A DNA stretch of 10,886 bases. Source: an uncultured Desulfobacteraceae bacterium. Lineage in GTDB: Bacteria > Desulfobacterota > Desulfobacteria > Desulfobacterales > UBA2174. Made by a program: the position numbers and the translations under genes. The DNA is taken from the NCBI GenBank assembly GCA_937982505.1, contig CALJLV010000177.1, positions 1 to 10,886 of the forward strand, in the 5' to 3' direction. Shown one piece after another: positions 1-7,799 of the stretch (the first letter of the stretch is position 1; every line of letters starts with the position of its first letter). The notes beneath the pieces were generated by a model. The model had not been told where the DNA came from. It saw nothing but the letters and a program-made list of their open reading frames with translations, and searched no databases.

Positions 1-99
1 CGCCAGGGGGCCGAACTGGACTGCCGGATCATCGCGGTCAATCCGGAGGATGCGCTGTGGCGGGGGGTGCGGGTGGCGGTGGGGATGGTCGGAGGTTAG
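1..99 (+). CDS. 3' end of an unrecognised upstream gene
   Basis: Frame 1 is open from the window edge to a TAG at 97-99 and gives 32 residues ending VRVAVGMVGG. The stop lies two bases before the ATG of the csb1 gene, and the csb1 Shine-Dalgarno sequence (GGAGG, 91-95) is inside these last codons. That is the usual arrangement of translationally coupled genes, so this may be the gene preceding csb1 in the same operon. The fragment is too short to assign a family. Frame 2 is also open here, so the choice of frame rests on the close coupling and on plausible residue composition. Confidence 0.5.
   Translation, partial: RQGAELDCRIIAVNPEDALWRGVRVAVGMVGG
91..95 (+). promoter_or_regulatory. Shine-Dalgarno site that fixes the csb1 start
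   Basis: GGAGG lies 6 nt before ATG 102 and within the last codons of the upstream frame. It favours ATG 102 over GTG 57 as the csb1 start and supports coupling to the preceding gene. Confidence 0.7.
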
Positions 100-101
100 C
101 A

Positions 102-1436
102 ATGGCTGTTCTGGCAATAATCGACCGTAACAAAAAAAACTTTATCGAATTGGAGGACGCGATGGAAGGAGTTCGGAACCTGACAATCGAAAGTCTTGAA
201 AAAGCCGTCGCAGGAGACACCGTTGCCATTCGATGTCTGACGACTTTGGATCCCGCCGGTGGCCCCGGCAGCAAAGTCTTTCCGCCAACGTACAGTACCA
301 ATGATCGAGAATTGAAATATGCCGTCGAGGAGAGAATTCTCGACGGCCAAAAGGTGCCGGTGGTGCTGCTTGATTCGGTCGCCTCGCAGGCAAACCGCAT
401 GGAGGAAGCGCTGCTTTCCGCGTGGCAGCGTGATGAGCTGCCGTTTCCCGTTGTCGGCGTCGATTTTAGCAAGGAAAGCGAATTGGAAGACCTTGGCAAC
501 ATAACGACTCTTCATGCTCCGCATCGTATCGCCGATGCCCTGTTCAGAGACAGTGTTGACGAAAATAATGTTCCGTTTCGGGATACCGATGCAGGCAGCG
601 CCTATACCCGGTCCAATGTACGCAATGCGACCGCCGTGTATCGTTACTGCCCGACTGCGTTGATCTTTGGAGTATGGGACTCCACCGGACCCAAAGGTGG
701 GTTGGGCGCCAAATTCCAACGAGCGGTGGTTTCGGAGATCGTCGGGTATCATGCCGTGGCCGGTGTCAAAACAGCCAGTCGCATCGACCCGGCAGGTATT
801 CAGGCCAATGTTGATGTATTTCACAAGCAGGGGGCTCATGACGACTGGACGGTGGACCCGGCCCAAGCCGAGGTGAAAAGCGGTAAGCCCGTCCCCTTTA
901 GCCGCAAGGGAGCCGAAGGAAAGGGAAAACCGTCCGCCATTAACCATAGCAACGTGGCGCCTTCCATCGACCGTCTATCGGGCGGCGTGACCATCTCCTA
1001 TGCCGTTCAAAGCAGCGTGATTTCCCTGCCCGCCCTGCGCCGGCTTCGTTTTCCGGCAGACAGACCGGCCAACGCTTCGTCCGGCCAGGAGGGACAAGCC
1101 ATAGAAAGCGCGGCGCGCACGGCTTTGGCGGCGCTTGCCGTCGCGGCCTTGGTATATCAGCGGGCCGAGGGATACGACTTGCGTTCGCGTTCGTTGCTGT
1201 TGCCCCGTGATCCGTTTCGCCTGGAGTTTCTCGGTGGAGACGGCCAGCCGGCAGAATGCTTTACTTGTTCGCCCGAACAAGCTGCGACGCTGTTGAAAAA
1301 GGCTGCCAAACGGGCTGATGCTTTAGGATTGGGATGGAACCGAGAGCCGGTCAAACTAAAGCCTTCCCCCAAGCTAGCCGACCTGATCCGCCGTAGCCGT
1401 GAGTTGGCGGCCAGGGGTGGCGATGGAGACGAATAA
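102..1436 (+). CDS. csb1: Csb1 (GSU0053 family), Cas7 backbone subunit of type I-G CRISPR effector
   Basis: Predicted Cas7-type RAMP protein of 444 residues that would polymerise along the crRNA spacer to form the effector backbone in the cytoplasm. Recognition rests on overall resemblance to Csb1/GSU0053 proteins: a PPTY segment near residue 61, DSVASQANRME at 91-101, and the conserved stretch ALIFGVWDSTG...KFQRAVVSEIVGYH at about 186-217, followed by a long glycine- and serine-containing middle and an alpha/beta C-terminal half. I chose ATG 102 because GGAGG at 91-95 sits 6 nt upstream. The longer GTG start at 57 adds only a low-complexity Ala-Gly run that overlaps the preceding frame. The stop overlaps the csb2 start by one base (TAATG), so the two are coupled. 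The first ~150 bases are a little AT-rich, otherwise composition matches csb2 and cas3. Family assignment is by memory of the family, not a search. Confidence 0.88.
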   Translation: MAVLAIIDRNKKNFIELEDAMEGVRNLTIESLEKAVAGDTVAIRCLTTLDPAGGPGSKVFPPTYSTNDRELKYAVEERILDGQKVPVVLLDSVASQANRMEEALLSAWQRDELPFPVVGVDFSKESELEDLGNITTLHAPHRIADALFRDSVDENNVPFRDTDAGSAYTRSNVRNATAVYRYCPTALIFGVWDSTGPKGGLGAKFQRAVVSEIVGYHAVAGVKTASRIDPAGIQANVDVFHKQGAHDDWTVDPAQAEVKSGKPVPFSRKGAEGKGKPSAINHSNVAPSIDRLSGGVTISYAVQSSVISLPALRRLRFPADRPANASSGQEGQAIESAARTALAALAVAALVYQRAEGYDLRSRSLLLPRDPFRLEFLGGDGQPAECFTCSPEQAATLLKKAAKRADALGLGWNREPVKLKPSPKLADLIRRSRELAARGGDGDE

Positions 1437-3145
1437 TGTTGGCCCTCAAAATCAATTTTATAACGGGGCGTTATGCGGCCAGCGCATACAATGATCGCCA
1501 GGCTGCGGAGTGGCCGCCTCACCCGGCTCGGGTGTTTTCCGCTCTTGTGGCGGCTTGGGCCGAGGCGAGCGATCAACCTTGTCCACACGAACGGCGGGTT
1601 CTCGAATGGCTCGAATCGGCAGGGCCGCCATCCATTATGGCATCACCGGCCAGTAATCGTCGGGTGATGACGCACTTCGTACCGGTCAACGACGCGCATA
1701 TCCGACAAAGCCTGCAAAATTACCGAGACACCATCGCGGTCGCGCTACACGACTGCGACGCAGCGCAAAACGCGCTTGAAGCCGCCATCGCGTCGAACGA
1801 TTCCAAGAACCGGAAACTGTGCGAAAGGGCCTTGAAAAAGGCGCAAGCCGCAAGAGGCAAGGCCGAAGCCAAACTGGTCCAGGAAGCCGCCAAACGGGTG
1901 GCCCCTGCAGATTCGGTGAACGCTTCGGCTATCAAGAGCGCCATGTCGATGTTGCCCGAAGGCCGCGTTCGCCAGGGACGCCATTTCCCTTCAGTCAGCC
2001 CGATGTCACCAGAGGTGCATTTGATTTGGGACCACGACATGCCACAGACGGAGAAAACCATCCTGACATGCCTTGCTCGACGGGTGGTACGCATCGGCCA
2101 CAGTTCCTCCCTGGTGCACATTAGCGTAGAGGAATCGGCCCCTGAAGCGAACTGGAGTCCGGACGACGACGGAGAAACAGTCCTGCGGGTTGTCGGCGGC
2201 GGGCAGCTCGACGCGCTGGAGACCGAATGGCGGCAGCACCGGGAGACCGAACCGCGCGTTCTTCCGTGCCGTTTCCAGAGATACCGCCTTCACGGTATCC
2301 CCCCCGCCAGTATGCCCGAAAGCTCCTGCTTTTCTGAAGACTGGATCGTTTTCCGCAGGGTGGGCGGGCCGAAGCTGCCCATAACCCGGTGCGCCGATGT
2401 GGCCTGTGCCTTTCGGAGAGCGCTTCTTCACTATGCTGAAGATCCCCCAGATGAGGTGCTAAGTGGTCATACGCCCGATGGCCGGCCAACGGACAAGCCA
2501 CATGCGGCGTTTGTCCCCTTGCCTTTCGTAGGGCACCCACATGCCGACGGTCGTCTTATGGGCATTGCGGTTGTATTGCCACGGAACCTAATGGAGTTGC
2601 AAAAAAGGGCGGTCTTTCGTGCCATCGGTCTCTGGGAAGCCGCCTGCCGGATCGACGAGGAAGAAACGCCGGTATTGGAGCTACAGCTTGGGCGCGCCGG
2701 TATCCTTGAGTTGGAACGGAACGATAGACAGCATGCCACGCAGGTCATGTTGCGTGCCTCGACTTGGTGTCGCCCATCAAGACGGTGGCTATCCACCACT
2801 CCGGTGGCGCTGGATCGCAATCCCGGGGATCTGTATTCCGGGGATCACCAGCGTTCGATGGACGCATACAAGGCAGCGGCGGATACCATCGCCACCGCCT
2901 GCACCCGTATCGGTCTGCCATCACCGGCCGAAGTCGTCGTTCTTCCGTCGGCGACCATGCCGGGCACTGTCAAGGCTCGCCATTTTCCTGCTTTCCCGTC
3001 AAAGCCGGGCAGTGTCCAGCGCGCCAAGGTGCACGCTTTGATCCGGTTCACGGAGCCCGTGTCTGGCCCTCTATTGATCGGGGCGGGTCGTTTCTTCGGT
3101 TTGGGGCTGTTCCGACCCCTCGCGCAAGAGGAGGTTTTGCGATGA
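1436..3145 (+). CDS. csb2: Csb2 (GSU0054 family), fused Cas5-Cas6 protein of type I-G
   Basis: Predicted 569-residue RAMP fusion. In this subtype it both caps the crRNA 5' handle (Cas5 role) and cleaves the precursor crRNA (Cas6 role). Visible hallmarks are an N-terminal beta strand with GRYAASAYNDR and WPPHPARVFSALVAA (residues 26-40), LPEGRVRQGRHFP at 173-185, GHSSSLV at 221-227, and a C-terminal glycine-rich RNA-binding loop GPLLIGAGRFFGLGLF at 544-559. Residues about 105-156 form a strongly charged, alanine-rich predicted helix pair (possible coiled coil) between the N-terminal motif and the LPEGRVRQGRHFP motif. The gene starts in the TAATG overlap with csb1 and ends in an ATGA overlap with cas3. 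The histidine often seen in Cas6-type loops is replaced by Phe (GRFFGLGLF). Catalytic residues for RNA cleavage cannot be assigned from sequence alone. Confidence 0.88.
   Translation: MLALKINFITGRYAASAYNDRQAAEWPPHPARVFSALVAAWAEASDQPCPHERRVLEWLESAGPPSIMASPASNRRVMTHFVPVNDAHIRQSLQNYRDTIAVALHDCDAAQNALEAAIASNDSKNRKLCERALKKAQAARGKAEAKLVQEAAKRVAPADSVNASAIKSAMSMLPEGRVRQGRHFPSVSPMSPEVHLIWDHDMPQTEKTILTCLARRVVRIGHSSSLVHISVEESAPEANWSPDDDGETVLRVVGGGQLDALETEWRQHRETEPRVLPCRFQRYRLHGIPPASMPESSCFSEDWIVFRRVGGPKLPITRCADVACAFRRALLHYAEDPPDEVLSGHTPDGRPTDKPHAAFVPLPFVGHPHADGRLMGIAVVLPRNLMELQKRAVFRAIGLWEAACRIDEEETPVLELQLGRAGILELERNDRQHATQVMLRASTWCRPSRRWLSTTPVALDRNPGDLYSGDHQRSMDAYKAAADTIATACTRIGLPSPAEVVVLPSATMPGTVKARHFPAFPSKPGSVQRAKVHALIRFTEPVSGPLLIGAGRFFGLGLFRPLAQEEVLR
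3127..3134 (+). promoter_or_regulatory. Shine-Dalgarno site that fixes the cas3 start
   Basis: AGAGGAGG sits 7 nt before ATG 3142, inside the end of csb2. It decides the start in a frame that stays open for almost 400 nt upstream. Confidence 0.7.
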
Positions 3146-6021
3146 GTTCCCTTGGCGCTGACGATTTTAGTGCTTTTTGCGAAGCTGTTCACGGCTATCG
3201 GCCATTTCCGTGGCAGGTCCGATTAGCCAAACAGGTCATGAAAACAGGGAAGTGGCCCGATGTGCTCGATCTGCCAACCGGTACAGGGAAGACGAGCGTT
3301 ATCGATATTGCCTTGTTTGCATTGGCCTGTTTCCCACAGCGTTTTCCGCGACGGGTGTTAATGGTTGTCGACCGGCGAGTCGTCGTCGATCAGGCGGCTA
3401 TACACGCGCAAAACATCCTGAATCAACTGACCAACGCAAGCGGAGGGATCTTGGCCGAAGTGGCCGATGGTTTGCGGGGCTGTTGGGGGGCAACGGGACG
3501 AGGGGCACCGTTTGGCCTGGCCGTTCTGCGAGGTGGCATGCCCCGAGAAGACACTTGGGCGAAGCGGCCGGACTTGCCGGTCGTTGCTCTTTCCACGGTT
3601 GATCAGGTGGGGTCGCGTCTCTTGTTTGGCGGCTATGGTGTGTCTTCCGGTATGGCGCCAGTTCATGCCGGTCTGATGGGAAACGATACGCTTTACTTCT
3701 TAGACGAAGTCCATCTGTCGATCCCGTTTGCTGAGACGTTGGGTGCCATAAAAACGCACTGGCGGCGCCGCTTAGAGGCTGCACTGCCGGATCGCTTTGC
3801 CGTTGTGCATATGTCTGCAACACCCGGTCCGCATCAGGAAAAAGACTCCGTTTTCCGCCTGGGCGGCGACGACTGGCTGCACGATGTCCTGGCCTCTCGG
3901 CTGAAAGCCAGGAAGCCGACAACTCTTGAGTTGGTAACGGTCAAGGGCAAGGACGAGTCCGAAAAGAGATCTATCTTTGCCCAGTGCTGCGTTACCAAGG
4001 CAGAAACCCTGATCGCCCAAGGGGCAAAGACCCTGGCCATCATCGTCAACCGAGTGGAAACCGCCTGCTTGGCTATGACAGCATTGGAATCCAATACGGA
4101 GGTGGATAGCTCTCTGTTGACCGGACGGATGCGCCCCTTGGACCGTGACACGGTTCTTCATGAGAAGGTATTAAGGCGGGTGGCATCGGGCCGCATTCGG
4201 GGTGGAGAAGAGAAGCCGTTGGTAGTAGTCGCGACACAATGCCTTGAGGCAGGAGCCGATTTCGATTTCGATGGCCTCGTTACAGAGTGCGCCAGTCTTG
4301 ATGCCCTGAGACAGCGGTTCGGACGGTTGGATCGACTCGGACGATTGCCTTTGCCATCATCCGCTCGTGCTTTCGTGCTGGCTCGAAGCGATCAGATTGG
4401 TGACGATGCGGATGATCCCGTTTACGGTAGTTCGCTCGCGAAAACGTGGCACTGGCTTTCGCAACTTGGTTCGAGTCTGGACATGGGTACGGATTATCTG
4501 CCTCTGCCGGATCTGGACAGTCTTTCAACGCTTGTTGCCCCTCGGTTGGCGGCACCGGTATTGCTTCCGGCCCACCTGGATCGCTGGTGCCAGACCCGTC
4601 CAAAGCCTTGGCCGGTACCAGACATCTCGCTATGGCTGCATGGGCAGAAAGAGTCACTCCCCGAAGTCCAAGTTCTTTGGCGTGCGGATATCGACGAAAA
4701 TCAGCTGGCGCATTTCCAGGACTATTCCAAACTGACGGACGATTTGACTGCCCGCTTATCCGCTTGCCCACCGGGAACACTGGAAACAATTCAATTACCG
4801 CTATCTTCGATCAGGCGATGGCTTCAAGAGCAACCGGATGGCCTCCAGGATTTCCCGGACGTGGAGGGTGCCCCGGGTGGTGAGGTGCTTTTTCCTGAGG
4901 CGCCTAAGCCCGGGCGAGCCGCTGTCCGCTGGACTGCGGATGGTGCTCAGATTGTGTACGCAGGCGATCTTGAACCTGGTGACACCGTGGTGGTGCCGGC
5001 GACCTATGGCGGATTGAAGTGGCATAACTGGTCACCGCGAACAACCGACCCGGTCGGTGATCTTGGGGATCTTGTTCAATGGGTTATGCGCGGCAAGGCT
5101 ACCTTAAGATTGCACCCAGCAGTGATTTCCCAGTGGATTGAGCAATATCCACCCCTGCCAACGGTACCTGGCGAATCTGAAGTGGATTCCAATCCGGGGC
5201 AGGAGATCAAAAATTGGCTAACCATCGCAAGCCCTCTGGTGACATTTCCATGGGACGATATCCTCAAACAGATCGCTGTCGGGCACCGGCGTATGGGCCT
5301 TGCCGACAAGACATGGGTTCTGGTTGCCAAAAAGCGGATGTTGCGCATCGAGACATTTGAAAACGCCGCCGGCAGCGCCGACGAAGAGTCTTTTATTGAA
5401 CAGGAGATAAGCCTCGACTCTCATTGCAGACATGTGCGGCATGCCGCAATCGGTTTTGCCAAGGCGATTGGACTCCCTATTCCCGTGGTAGAAGATATCG
5501 GCCTTGCGGCCTGGCTCCACGATGTGGGCAAGGCTGATCCAAGATTCCAGAAGATGCTCGTCGGCGGGAGTGACGTTCGCTTGGCGATGCTCGATCATCC
5601 CATTGCCAAATCCCGCCTTGGCAACCGGGACAGAAGGGAGCGAGCCGAAGCGCAGAGGATGTCCGGGTATCCCCCTGGACAAAGGCATGAGTTGCTGTCG
5701 ATCGCCATGCTGTCTGGTTGTGCTTCCGCATTAACGGCAGCGAACGACCCGGAATTGGTCCTTTACCTCATTCAGACCCATCATGGCTTTTGTCGGCCTT
5801 TCGCCCCTCCAGTCTCAGATCCAGCCCCGGTTCGCGTCTCTTTGGTCCATGGGGGGGAATCATTGTCCGCCGATTCTAACCACAATCTTGCCCGGTTGGA
5901 TTCAGGCATCGTCGACCGATTTTGGCGAATGAATCGAAAATATGGATGGTGGGGGCTCGCGGGCCTTGAAGCCATTCTGAGACTGGCCGATCATCGGGCT
6001 AGCGAGATGGAAGGAAATTAA
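3142..6021 (+). CDS. cas3: Cas3 helicase with C-terminal HD nuclease (type I-G)
   Basis: Predicted 959-residue Cas3, the ATP-dependent helicase-nuclease that degrades the non-target DNA strand after R-loop formation. Superfamily 2 motifs are in order: Q-motif Q25 (PFPWQ), Walker A LPTGTGKT (44-51), DEVH (188-191), SAT (225-227), ATQCLEAGADFD (364-375) and QRFGRLDR (391-398). The HD nuclease is C-terminal: H761 region, HDVGKAD at 793-799, H849 in HELLSIAML, and THHG at 879-882. Known Cas3 of most subtypes have HD at the N-terminus, while the reversed order fits the GSU0051/Dpsyc type. ATG 3142 is chosen because AGAGGAGG at 3127-3134 precedes it and it forms an ATGA overlap with csb2. The same frame is open further upstream but overlaps csb2. 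All motifs look intact, so the enzyme is predicted to be active. Confidence 0.95.
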   Translation: MSSLGADDFSAFCEAVHGYRPFPWQVRLAKQVMKTGKWPDVLDLPTGTGKTSVIDIALFALACFPQRFPRRVLMVVDRRVVVDQAAIHAQNILNQLTNASGGILAEVADGLRGCWGATGRGAPFGLAVLRGGMPREDTWAKRPDLPVVALSTVDQVGSRLLFGGYGVSSGMAPVHAGLMGNDTLYFLDEVHLSIPFAETLGAIKTHWRRRLEAALPDRFAVVHMSATPGPHQEKDSVFRLGGDDWLHDVLASRLKARKPTTLELVTVKGKDESEKRSIFAQCCVTKAETLIAQGAKTLAIIVNRVETACLAMTALESNTEVDSSLLTGRMRPLDRDTVLHEKVLRRVASGRIRGGEEKPLVVVATQCLEAGADFDFDGLVTECASLDALRQRFGRLDRLGRLPLPSSARAFVLARSDQIGDDADDPVYGSSLAKTWHWLSQLGSSLDMGTDYLPLPDLDSLSTLVAPRLAAPVLLPAHLDRWCQTRPKPWPVPDISLWLHGQKESLPEVQVLWRADIDENQLAHFQDYSKLTDDLTARLSACPPGTLETIQLPLSSIRRWLQEQPDGLQDFPDVEGAPGGEVLFPEAPKPGRAAVRWTADGAQIVYAGDLEPGDTVVVPATYGGLKWHNWSPRTTDPVGDLGDLVQWVMRGKATLRLHPAVISQWIEQYPPLPTVPGESEVDSNPGQEIKNWLTIASPLVTFPWDDILKQIAVGHRRMGLADKTWVLVAKKRMLRIETFENAAGSADEESFIEQEISLDSHCRHVRHAAIGFAKAIGLPIPVVEDIGLAAWLHDVGKADPRFQKMLVGGSDVRLAMLDHPIAKSRLGNRDRRERAEAQRMSGYPPGQRHELLSIAMLSGCASALTAANDPELVLYLIQTHHGFCRPFAPPVSDPAPVRVSLVHGGESLSADSNHNLARLDSGIVDRFWRMNRKYGWWGLAGLEAILRLADHRASEMEGN

Positions 6022-6023
6022 AA

Positions 6024-7016
6024 ATGGAAAATGGCGTGATTCTTACAGGAATTGACGGATCTGATCCGCTCCACTTTCTTTGCACATTGGGAATATTAAA
6101 TATTTTAAATAAGAAATTCTTTACAAAAGGAGAAGGATGTCTTCCGAAGGTTGCTTGGAAAAATCTTGGAAAATGGAGACCTATATTTTTGGGGATAGAA
6201 ACATTTGATGAGCTCATAAACTCGGTGCTTGATGATCGCGAATCTTTTAACGATGATATTCTTAATTTCGAGTATGTTAAATTAGAAAAAAACGGATCGA
6301 AATTGTTTAAGGGGTTGCGCCCCCCGCTCGCAGTATTACGCGGATGGATACATCGGTCTTTATCCAATGATAATGATGCTGAATACACAGCATGCCTGAT
6401 GGCTGAAACTGCCAGTGAAAAACTAAAAGACGAAAAAGTTGTAGACTATGAGGTCATTCTTGAAAAGGGAATTGTGTTAGATATACAAGCACCACTTGAT
6501 AAAGCGGCAATGCCGACATTTTTTGACTTTACCTCCAGAAATGCTCAATTTTTAGATCAATTAAAAAGAATCAAAGATTCGTTTGATGTAGAAGAAATTG
6601 CCAAGGAGCTTCTATTCGGACTTTTTTTTGAGGACGAGGTTAGAACGATGGGGTGGGATATTACGGCAGATGCTCCAAATGCCCTTTTTGGCGATAGGCA
6701 GAAATGCAGCAAACCGGTTGTTGAGTGGCTTGCTTTCAGAGGCTTGCCGTTTTTTCCGGTATTTGGCTATGGTAGTGGCTTGAACACGACCTCCTGTCGA
6801 GGAAAGAGGAAAAATGGCGTTTTTCTCTGGCCTATTTGGGAAATCCCAGTTTTTCTTAGCAGGGACGTAGTCTTTTCGTTGATGTCTTACAAGAATATCG
6901 AATTCCTTGCTGAATTGGAAAGAAAAAGATTAGGTATTGAATGCATATTCATGAGCAAAATGGAAAAGGCGGCAGATGGATATAGTGGTATTTTTGCGCC
7001 ATCATCTTTCCTCTGA
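6024..7016 (+). CDS. csb3: Csb3 (GSU0052-like), Cas8-type large subunit of type I-G
   Basis: 330-residue protein in the position expected for the large subunit. In this subtype that subunit helps recognise the PAM and recruit Cas3. Features seen: N-terminal GIDGSDPLHFLCTLGILNIL, which resembles the start of Csx17/Csb3 proteins; FFDFTSRNAQFLDQL in the middle; and DEVRTMGWDITADAPNALF followed by VEWLAFRGLPFFPVFGYG and then a shorter C-terminal part. ATG 6024 follows the cas3 stop by 2 nt, with AAGGAA at 6011-6016 as ribosome binding site. The gene is markedly AT-rich and uses many A/T-ending codons (for example only 15 G/C in 6241-6300), unlike csb1, csb2 and cas3. This suggests a different ancestry for this subunit. 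The Csb3 assignment combines recalled motifs and operon position. It could instead be a divergent Csx17-type protein. Confidence 0.75.
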   Translation: MENGVILTGIDGSDPLHFLCTLGILNILNKKFFTKGEGCLPKVAWKNLGKWRPIFLGIETFDELINSVLDDRESFNDDILNFEYVKLEKNGSKLFKGLRPPLAVLRGWIHRSLSNDNDAEYTACLMAETASEKLKDEKVVDYEVILEKGIVLDIQAPLDKAAMPTFFDFTSRNAQFLDQLKRIKDSFDVEEIAKELLFGLFFEDEVRTMGWDITADAPNALFGDRQKCSKPVVEWLAFRGLPFFPVFGYGSGLNTTSCRGKRKNGVFLWPIWEIPVFLSRDVVFSLMSYKNIEFLAELERKRLGIECIFMSKMEKAADGYSGIFAPSSFL

Positions 7017-7018
7017 CC

Positions 7019-7120
7019 TTGGCGAATTCTGCTTTATCCGGCCCTCTCTGCCTCGGTTACGCCGCCCACTTCGGCTTGGGGCTGTTTGCGGCATCCGGCA
7101 CGAGCGGCACTCAAAAATAG
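7019..7120 (+). pseudogene. Relic of a second Csb2/Cas6-like protein (C-terminal glycine-rich loop)
   Basis: Just after the csb3 stop, a short plus-strand frame reads SGPLCLGYAAHFGLGLF at 7037-7087, then AASG and a TAG at 7118-7120. This matches the C-terminal loop of the intact Csb2 upstream (SGPLLIGAGRFFGLGLF) at 11 of 17 positions and ends at a similar distance before its stop. It also has the histidine commonly seen in Cas6-type loops. There is no ribosome binding site or start, and nothing Csb2-like precedes it, because csb3 occupies that sequence in another frame. The DNA is GC-rich again, unlike csb3. I read it as the 3' end of a lost csb2/cas6 gene. Chance similarity is unlikely but not excluded. 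Confidence 0.65.
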
Positions 7121-7137
7121 GTCCTATTCGACCTATA
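7119..7137 (+). repeat. Short repeat copy A, upstream of the four-helix-bundle gene
   Basis: The 19-mer aggtcctattcgacctata is present here and again, identical, at 7561-7579. Five of the next six bases also match (GCCCT after one differing base). Internally AGGTC and GACCT form a 5-bp inverted repeat around CTATTC. It is followed by two tandem CCCTATAA units at 7140-7155, which share the CCTATA core. Confidence 0.85.
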
Positions 7138-7139
7138 TG

Positions 7140-7155
7140 CCCTATAACCCTATAA
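7140..7155 (+). repeat. Tandem CCCTATAA x2
   Basis: Two perfect adjacent 8-bp units downstream of repeat copy A. The CCTATA core also occurs at 7132-7137, so three CCTATA cores lie in a row at 8-9 base spacing in the leader of the four-helix-bundle gene. Confidence 0.75.
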
Positions 7156-7191
7156 CCAAGAACCTTCACCCGCAAAGGAGGCGGAACCGCC

Positions 7192-7767
7192 ATGACCGAA
7201 AAAGACACCCCCGGCCTGATTCCGCCCCACGGAGGATATCAGGAGCTTCAGTCCTTCAAGATGGCCGAGATCGTTTACGACGCCACCGTGGCGTTTTGCA
7301 ACCGCTTCATCGACCGCCGTTCGCGCACCCACGACCAGATGGTGCAGGCCGCGCGCAGCGGCCGGCAGAATATCGCCGAAGGGAGCATGGCTTCGGGCAC
7401 TTCGAAGAAAACCGAATTGAAGCTGGTGGGCGTGGCCCGCGCCAGCCTGGAGGAGCTGTTGCTGGATTACCAGGATTTTCTGCGCCAGCGCGGCCTGCGT
7501 CTCTGGACCAAGGATCACCCGCGGGCTCGCTCGACTCGCGATCTGTGCTACCGCAAGGACAGGTCCTATTCGACCTATAGGCCCTGTATCGAAAAAGCAC
7601 CGCCCGAGGTGGCCGCCAACACCATGGTGTGCGTCATTCACCAGACCAACTACCTGCTGGACCAGCAGCTTCGTGCGCTTGAAACGGGGTTTTTGGAGCA
7701 AGGCGGGTTCACCGAACGGCTCTACCGCACCCGAGTGCAGGTGCGCCGGAGAAGGCCGGATGGTTAA
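7192..7767 (+). CDS. Four-helix-bundle protein with suffix domain (23S rRNA IVP/Avd-like superfamily)
   Basis: 191-residue protein recognised as a member of the four-helix-bundle family related to proteins encoded in 23S rRNA intervening sequences. The hallmarks are GGYQELQSFKMAEIVYDATVAFC (about 14-36), HDQMVQAARSGRQNIAEGS (47-65), SKKTELKLVGVARASLEELLLDY (71-93), and a C-terminal suffix AANTMVCVIHQTNYLLDQQLRALE followed by GGFTERLYR (about 141-178). The molecular role of this family is not established. ATG 7192 has AAAGGAGG at 7174-7181. Between the bundle and the suffix domain, residues 124-131 (RSYSTYRP) are encoded by a short DNA repeat that also occurs in the gene's leader, so a repeat seems to have inserted in frame. 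The gene sits between cas relics, where no such gene is expected, and converges on vapC. Confidence 0.85.
   Translation: MTEKDTPGLIPPHGGYQELQSFKMAEIVYDATVAFCNRFIDRRSRTHDQMVQAARSGRQNIAEGSMASGTSKKTELKLVGVARASLEELLLDYQDFLRQRGLRLWTKDHPRARSTRDLCYRKDRSYSTYRPCIEKAPPEVAANTMVCVIHQTNYLLDQQLRALETGFLEQGGFTERLYRTRVQVRRRRPDG
7561..7579 (+). repeat. Short repeat copy B, inside the four-helix-bundle gene
   Basis: Identical to copy A (7119-7137). It lies exactly in codon phase and encodes R-S-Y-S-T-Y-R (residues 124-130 with one extra base). It falls in a linker between two conserved parts of the protein. Confidence 0.85.
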
Positions 7768-7799
7768 AACCGCCCGCCGGCAGCCGCGGCCGAATGTCT

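Noticed and set aside
57..101. Longer GTG start for csb1
   Set aside because: It adds only a low-complexity Ala-Gly stretch overlapping the upstream frame, while ATG 102 has a well-spaced GGAGG.
96..947. Long minus-strand open frame opposite csb1
   Set aside because: It is antisense to a recognised gene, has no family-like motifs and is probably a codon-bias shadow.
2764..3141. N-terminal extension of the cas3 frame
   Set aside because: This part overlaps csb2 and has no Cas3 similarity. ATG 3142 has a strong ribosome binding site and an ATGA overlap.
7192..7767. Avd of a diversity-generating retroelement
   Set aside because: The protein belongs to a related four-helix-bundle superfamily, but no reverse transcriptase, template repeat or variable repeat is visible nearby. 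The suffix domain points to the non-DGR branch.
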